Shown in pieces: positions 15,366 through 17,778 of a stretch of 17,778 bases of DNA (its first letter is position 1; each line of letters starts with the position of its first letter). The notes beneath the pieces are model-generated. The model ran no database searches and was not told the DNA's origin. It saw only the letters and a program-made list of their open reading frames with translations. The DNA is from JALXCH01 sp964495805. GTDB taxonomy: Bacteria; Calditrichota; Calditrichia; RBG-13-44-9. The position numbers and the translations under genes were made by a program. The DNA lies in assembly GCA_964495805.1 (NCBI GenBank), contig CAZBWV010000060.1:1-17778 (forward strand), read 5' to 3'.

Positions 15366-15466
15366 GTTGCCACCACAGCTTCCGGAAAATCAATTTTTAA
15401 ACGGAATTCCTGTAGCACGGTCAGATCGTGCAACTCCGCCATCCTGCCAATGTATCCTGAAAACAT
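15362..15466 (-). CDS. Possible 34-codon mini-ORF translationally coupled to the ArsA-like ATPase
   Basis: ATG at 15466 to TGA at 15362-15364; the stop overlaps the ATPase start as ATGA. The product opens MFSGYIGRMAELHDL and ends FPEAVVAT, mostly one amphipathic helix by eye. I recognise no family. The only ribosome-site hint is GAAAG a few bases upstream; an internal ATG at codon 9 is also possible. Support is the precise overlap, and that the ATPase lacks its own ribosome site. It may instead be only a translated leader, or chance. Confidence 0.3.
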   Translation of the reverse strand: MFSGYIGRMAELHDLTVLQEFRLKIDFPEAVVAT

Positions 15467-15505
15467 ATTCTTTCAATTCCCGTTTTTTCCCGAACCCCCA
15501 TGCTG

Positions 15506-15537
15506 CTGTTCCGGCGTTTTTCTTCCGGTCAGAACAG
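15506..15537 (-). other. Imperfect hairpin in an intercistronic gap
   Basis: In the 85-base gap after the 114-residue orphan, CTGTTCCGG (15506-15514) faces CCGG-TCA-GAACAG (15525-15537): a CCGG/CCGG stem and an outer arm of five or six pairs with a small bulge, around a 10-base loop. On the transcribed strand there is no T tract after it, so it is not a typical terminator; RNA processing or partial attenuation would be guesses. Confidence 0.3.
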
Positions 15538-15551
15538 GAAAATACAGTTTG

Positions 15552-15896
15552 CTAAAACTCCCGCGCCAGTTTTTCCATTTCCTTCCAGAATCGGTCATCT
15601 TCCCGGGACATGCGCTGCTGCCACTGCTCGAACAGGGGTAGAAAATAGGGCAACAATCGTAATTGCAGGTAACCGGACACCGGAATGCCCAACAAATCGC
15701 CAAACAGAATCAGAAAGAAGCTATCCTCCTGAGTGGCCAGTTCTTTGCGGGAGAGGCCGTACAATTGATGGGCAAAGCTTCCTTCCAGAAACTGCCGCAT
15801 CACTTCAAAAAAACGCAGCAGCGGGGACTTTGCTCCCTCTCCGGGATGATCCCCGGTAGATGGATGGGCATCTTTTGAGCCTTCGCGGGTATTCAT
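15552..15896 (-). CDS. Uncharacterised 114-residue protein with a hydrophobic C-terminal half
   Basis: I do not recognise a family. Residues 1-24 are hydrophilic and probably disordered (HPSTGDHPGEG). From residue 25 it is helical: LLRFFEVMRQFLEGSFAHQLYGLSR, then a hydrophobic stretch 59-92 with LILFGDLLGIPVSGY and LRLLPYFLPLFEQW. A charged amphipathic helix ends it (SREDDRFWKEMEKLAREF). The stretch is interrupted by Gly, Pro and Arg, so it may lie on or partly in a membrane rather than form a clean span. No cysteine and no metal motif. The start ATG lies 16 bases after the nadE stop with AGAG just upstream, so the two are co-transcribed. Its position before the ArsA-like ATPase makes it a candidate partner or client; that is inference. 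Confidence 0.75.
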   Translation of the reverse strand: MNTREGSKDAHPSTGDHPGEGAKSPLLRFFEVMRQFLEGSFAHQLYGLSRKELATQEDSFFLILFGDLLGIPVSGYLQLRLLPYFLPLFEQWQQRMSREDDRFWKEMEKLAREF

Positions 15897-15900
15897 AGCA

Positions 15901-15920
15901 CTCTATTTTCCTCTATTTTC
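15901..15920. repeat. Exact 10-bp tandem duplication at the nadE / orphan junction
   Basis: CTCTATTTTC occurs twice head to tail (15901-15910, 15911-15920). Read on the minus strand the unit is GAAAATAGAG. The first unit supplies the nadE stop codon (TAG); the second supplies the AGAG that precedes the orphan's ATG. It looks like a small replication-slippage duplication that widened the junction. Confidence 0.8.
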
Positions 15921-17688
15921 GCTCACCGGCAGAGTGGGCAACGGCGTTCTCTTCATACGGATTAAAATGGTTGGTAATGGGGAAGCGGCGGTCTTTGCCA
16001 AACGCCCGGTGAGTAATTTTAATTCCCGGTGCTGCCTGACGCCGCTTGTACTCGTTGCCATCCACCAGCCGGATAACCTTTTTAACCACCTCCGGGGCGA
16101 ACCCTTTGCTCACAATCTCTTCGAAGGAACGATCGCGCTCCACGTACGCCTCCAGAATGGGGTCCAATACCTCGTACGGGGGAAGTGAGTCGGTATCCTT
16201 CTGATCCGGTTTTAGCTCAGCGGAAGGTGCTTTTTCCAGAATATTCTGCGGAATCAAATCGAACCCGGCTTTCTGATTACGGTAGCGTGCCAGCTGATAC
16301 ACCATGGTTTTGGGCACATCCTTGATGACCGAAAAGCCGCCCACCATATCGCCATAGAGCGTACAGTAGCCCACACTCACCTCGCTCTTGTTTCCGGTTG
16401 CCAGTACCAGCCAGCGAAATTTATTGGACAGGGACATGAGGATGTTACCGCGGATGCGCGCCTGAATGTTCTCCTCGGTAATGTCCGGAGGTCGATCGCC
16501 GAAAATCGGCTTCAACTCCTGCAGAAAATCTTCAAACAATTTTTTGATGGGAATTTCGTAGAAGGTGATGCCCAGATTTTCCGCCAGTTGCCGGGCATCG
16601 CTTTTGCTGGCCCGACTGGTGTACTGGCTGGGCATGGACACTCCGATGACGTTCTCTTTACCCAGGGCATCCACTGCAATTGTGGTCACCAGCGCGGAGT
16701 CGATTCCGCCGGAAACACCCACCACCACTTTCTGAAAACGGTTTTTGTGCACGTAATCCCGTAAGCCGGTTTTCAATGCTTCGTACGCCTCGGCAATGGG
16801 ATCCAGGAACGGAACAATGCCGCTGTCGGGCACATCCTGTTCCGGCCTACGGGAGATGGGTTCCAGATCGATGCGGCGAATATCTTTCTCCGGCGGAATA
16901 AACAGCTTCTCCTTGCGCCGACGCGGGTCGTGCAGTCGCTTATTGAACACATTGTCCGGATGCAGGGTAATGGTTAACAGGCTCTCCTCGAACGATGGGG
17001 CTTTGCACAGCAGGCGGCCCTCTTCGGAAACCACCATGCTGTTGCCATCGAACACCAGCTCATCCTGCCCACCCACCATGTTGACGTAGGCAACCAGTAC
17101 GTCATTGTCCTCCGCCCGCACGGAGAGCATACGGTAGCGGTCCTGTGCCTTCCCAAAATGGTACGGGGAGGAGGAAATGTTGATAATCACTTCCGCACCA
17201 CCGTACAGGGACTGGTCGCGGGTGGGACCACCAGGATACCAGATGTCCTCGCAAATGTTAATCCCGATTCGCACATCATTCAACACGTAATATTGAATGC
17301 CCTGCCCGGCCTGAAAATAACGGTCTTCGTCAAACACGCCGTAATTGGGCAGGAACATTTTATGATACACTCCGGCAATTTTTCCGTTGTGCAACACAGC
17401 CGCCGCATTAAATATATCGTCTTCCCGATCCACAAACCCTACAATGGCGGTAATGTTTTCGGTAAAATCCAGCAAGCGGTGCAAATAAGCCAGATTGTCT
17501 TCGATGAATTCCGGTTTGAGCAGCAGGTCCTCCGGCGGATAACCGGTGAGAGCCATTTCCGGAAAAGCAATGATGTCCGCTCCTAATTCCCTGGCTCTTT
17601 GAATATATTCCGCTATTTTCCGAAAATTGGCATCGAAATCGCCCACAATGGTGTTAATCTGGGCCAGTGCTAATCGCAGCTTTCGCAT
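15913..17688 (-). CDS. nadE: Glutamine-dependent NAD+ synthetase
   Basis: 591 residues. It makes NAD+ from deamido-NAD+ with ATP and ammonia taken from glutamine, the last step of NAD synthesis. The N-terminal nitrilase-type glutaminase domain (1-about 260) has the complete triad: Glu44 (FPEMALTGYPPEDLL), Lys110 (YHKMFLPNYGVFDE) and Cys146 (NICEDIW). The C-terminal synthetase domain has the ATP pyrophosphatase loop SGGIDS (326-331), SMPSQYTS, ATGNKSE and GDMVGGFSVIKDVPKT, and the LDPILEAY and NEYKRRQAAPGIKIT segments near the end. All expected blocks are present, so it should be fully active. No signal peptide; cytoplasmic. GGGGAG lies about nine bases before the ATG. It heads a minus-strand block whose other members have no known NAD link, so it may simply provide the promoter. 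Confidence 0.97.
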   Translation of the reverse strand: MRKLRLALAQINTIVGDFDANFRKIAEYIQRARELGADIIAFPEMALTGYPPEDLLLKPEFIEDNLAYLHRLLDFTENITAIVGFVDREDDIFNAAAVLHNGKIAGVYHKMFLPNYGVFDEDRYFQAGQGIQYYVLNDVRIGINICEDIWYPGGPTRDQSLYGGAEVIINISSSPYHFGKAQDRYRMLSVRAEDNDVLVAYVNMVGGQDELVFDGNSMVVSEEGRLLCKAPSFEESLLTITLHPDNVFNKRLHDPRRRKEKLFIPPEKDIRRIDLEPISRRPEQDVPDSGIVPFLDPIAEAYEALKTGLRDYVHKNRFQKVVVGVSGGIDSALVTTIAVDALGKENVIGVSMPSQYTSRASKSDARQLAENLGITFYEIPIKKLFEDFLQELKPIFGDRPPDITEENIQARIRGNILMSLSNKFRWLVLATGNKSEVSVGYCTLYGDMVGGFSVIKDVPKTMVYQLARYRNQKAGFDLIPQNILEKAPSAELKPDQKDTDSLPPYEVLDPILEAYVERDRSFEEIVSKGFAPEVVKKVIRLVDGNEYKRRQAAPGIKITHRAFGKDRRFPITNHFNPYEENAVAHSAGERK

Positions 17689-17689
17689 C

Positions 17690-17702
17690 GGGAGGTTCTC
17701 CC
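17690..17702 (-). promoter_or_regulatory. Small inverted repeat covering the nadE ribosome site
   Basis: GGGAG-GTT-CTCCC is a perfect 5-bp inverted repeat with a 3-base loop ending two bases before the nadE start codon. On the mRNA the 5' arm is the GGGAG ribosome site itself, so pairing would hide it. This could modulate translation or be a chance GC patch. Confidence 0.35.
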
Positions 17703-17720
17703 CATTTGTAATTTCGCACT

Positions 17721-17749
17721 AAATTAAAAATATCTATGTACTTAAACAA
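17721..17749 (-). promoter_or_regulatory. Candidate promoter for the nadE block
   Basis: On the minus strand TTGTTT (17744-17749, 4 of 6), exactly 17 bases, then TAATTT (17721-17726, 3 of 6). Transcription would start near 17714 with a leader of about 26 bases. The AT-rich surroundings, against GC-rich flanks, add support. Confidence 0.4.
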
Positions 17750-17778
17750 GGATGATTTTGCTTTATCGTACCCGCCGG

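Noticed and set aside
17736..17778. ATG at 17736 opening a plus-strand frame (MYLNKDDFALSYPP) that runs off the right edge.
   Set aside because: Only 14 codons are visible, there is no ribosome site, and it overlaps the nadE promoter candidate. It may be the start of a divergent gene but cannot be supported here.
1..17778. Searched for tRNA, rRNA, CRISPR arrays, insertion sequences, phage genes and attachment sites.
   Set aside because: No cloverleaf-like sequence, spaced repeat array, transposase motif or long terminal inverted repeat was seen.

Overview
The window (17,778 bp) is ordinary-density bacterial chromosome with 14 calls on both strands: 12 confident intact genes, one partial gene at the left edge and one tentative mini-gene. 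The best guess for the host is a member of the FCB group (Bacteroidota/Calditrichota/Ignavibacteria-like). The subtilase ends in a type IX secretion (Por)-style sorting domain, there is an 896-residue metzincin-like protease of a type common in that group, and the rest is free-living housekeeping content. No rRNA, tRNA, CRISPR array, transposase or phage gene was seen. Most genes look moderately GC-rich; the left edge is visibly more AT-rich.

Layout. (1) 1-882, minus: the 5' two thirds or so of a secreted metallophosphoesterase, running off the left edge. (2) 1068-2774, plus: secreted subtilisin-like protease with a sorting tail, divergent from (1). (3) 3006-3491, plus: SlyD-like FKBP prolyl isomerase closed by a good intrinsic terminator. 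(4) 3612-6848, plus: a fold-type III PLP enzyme (D-threonine aldolase/D-serine dehydratase type), an APH-fold sugar-kinase-like protein and a HAD-like protein that has lost its catalytic aspartates. (5) 6882-10976, minus: large secreted zinc metalloprotease followed by a rubredoxin-fused NAD(P)H oxidoreductase. (6) 11187-12914, plus: long-chain acyl-CoA synthetase with terminator, divergent from (5). (7) 12951-17688, minus: NAD+ synthetase, a 114-residue orphan, a possible 34-codon mini-ORF, an ArsA/Get3-type ATPase and an OmpA-type envelope protein.

How they may work together. Three products (metallophosphoesterase, subtilase, zinc protease) have export signals and suggest extracellular degradation of phosphoesters and protein. 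The 4.7-kb leftmost-transcribed block 17688-12951 is the most system-like part: an ATPase of the tail-anchored-protein/anion-pump family sits between a small protein with a hydrophobic C-terminal half and a peptidoglycan-binding outer-membrane protein. The 204-bp divergent region 10983-11186 carries three copies of a 13-bp element placed over both candidate promoters, which suggests joint control of the protease/oxidoreductase pair and the acyl-CoA synthetase.

No gene-free stretch exceeds 300 bases. The largest are 2775-3005 (231 bp, very AT/T-rich, one promoter candidate and no gene), 10983-11186, 883-1067 (AT-rich divergent promoter region) and 5781-5966 (candidate promoter for the HAD-like gene). 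All promoter calls were made by eye and are tentative.
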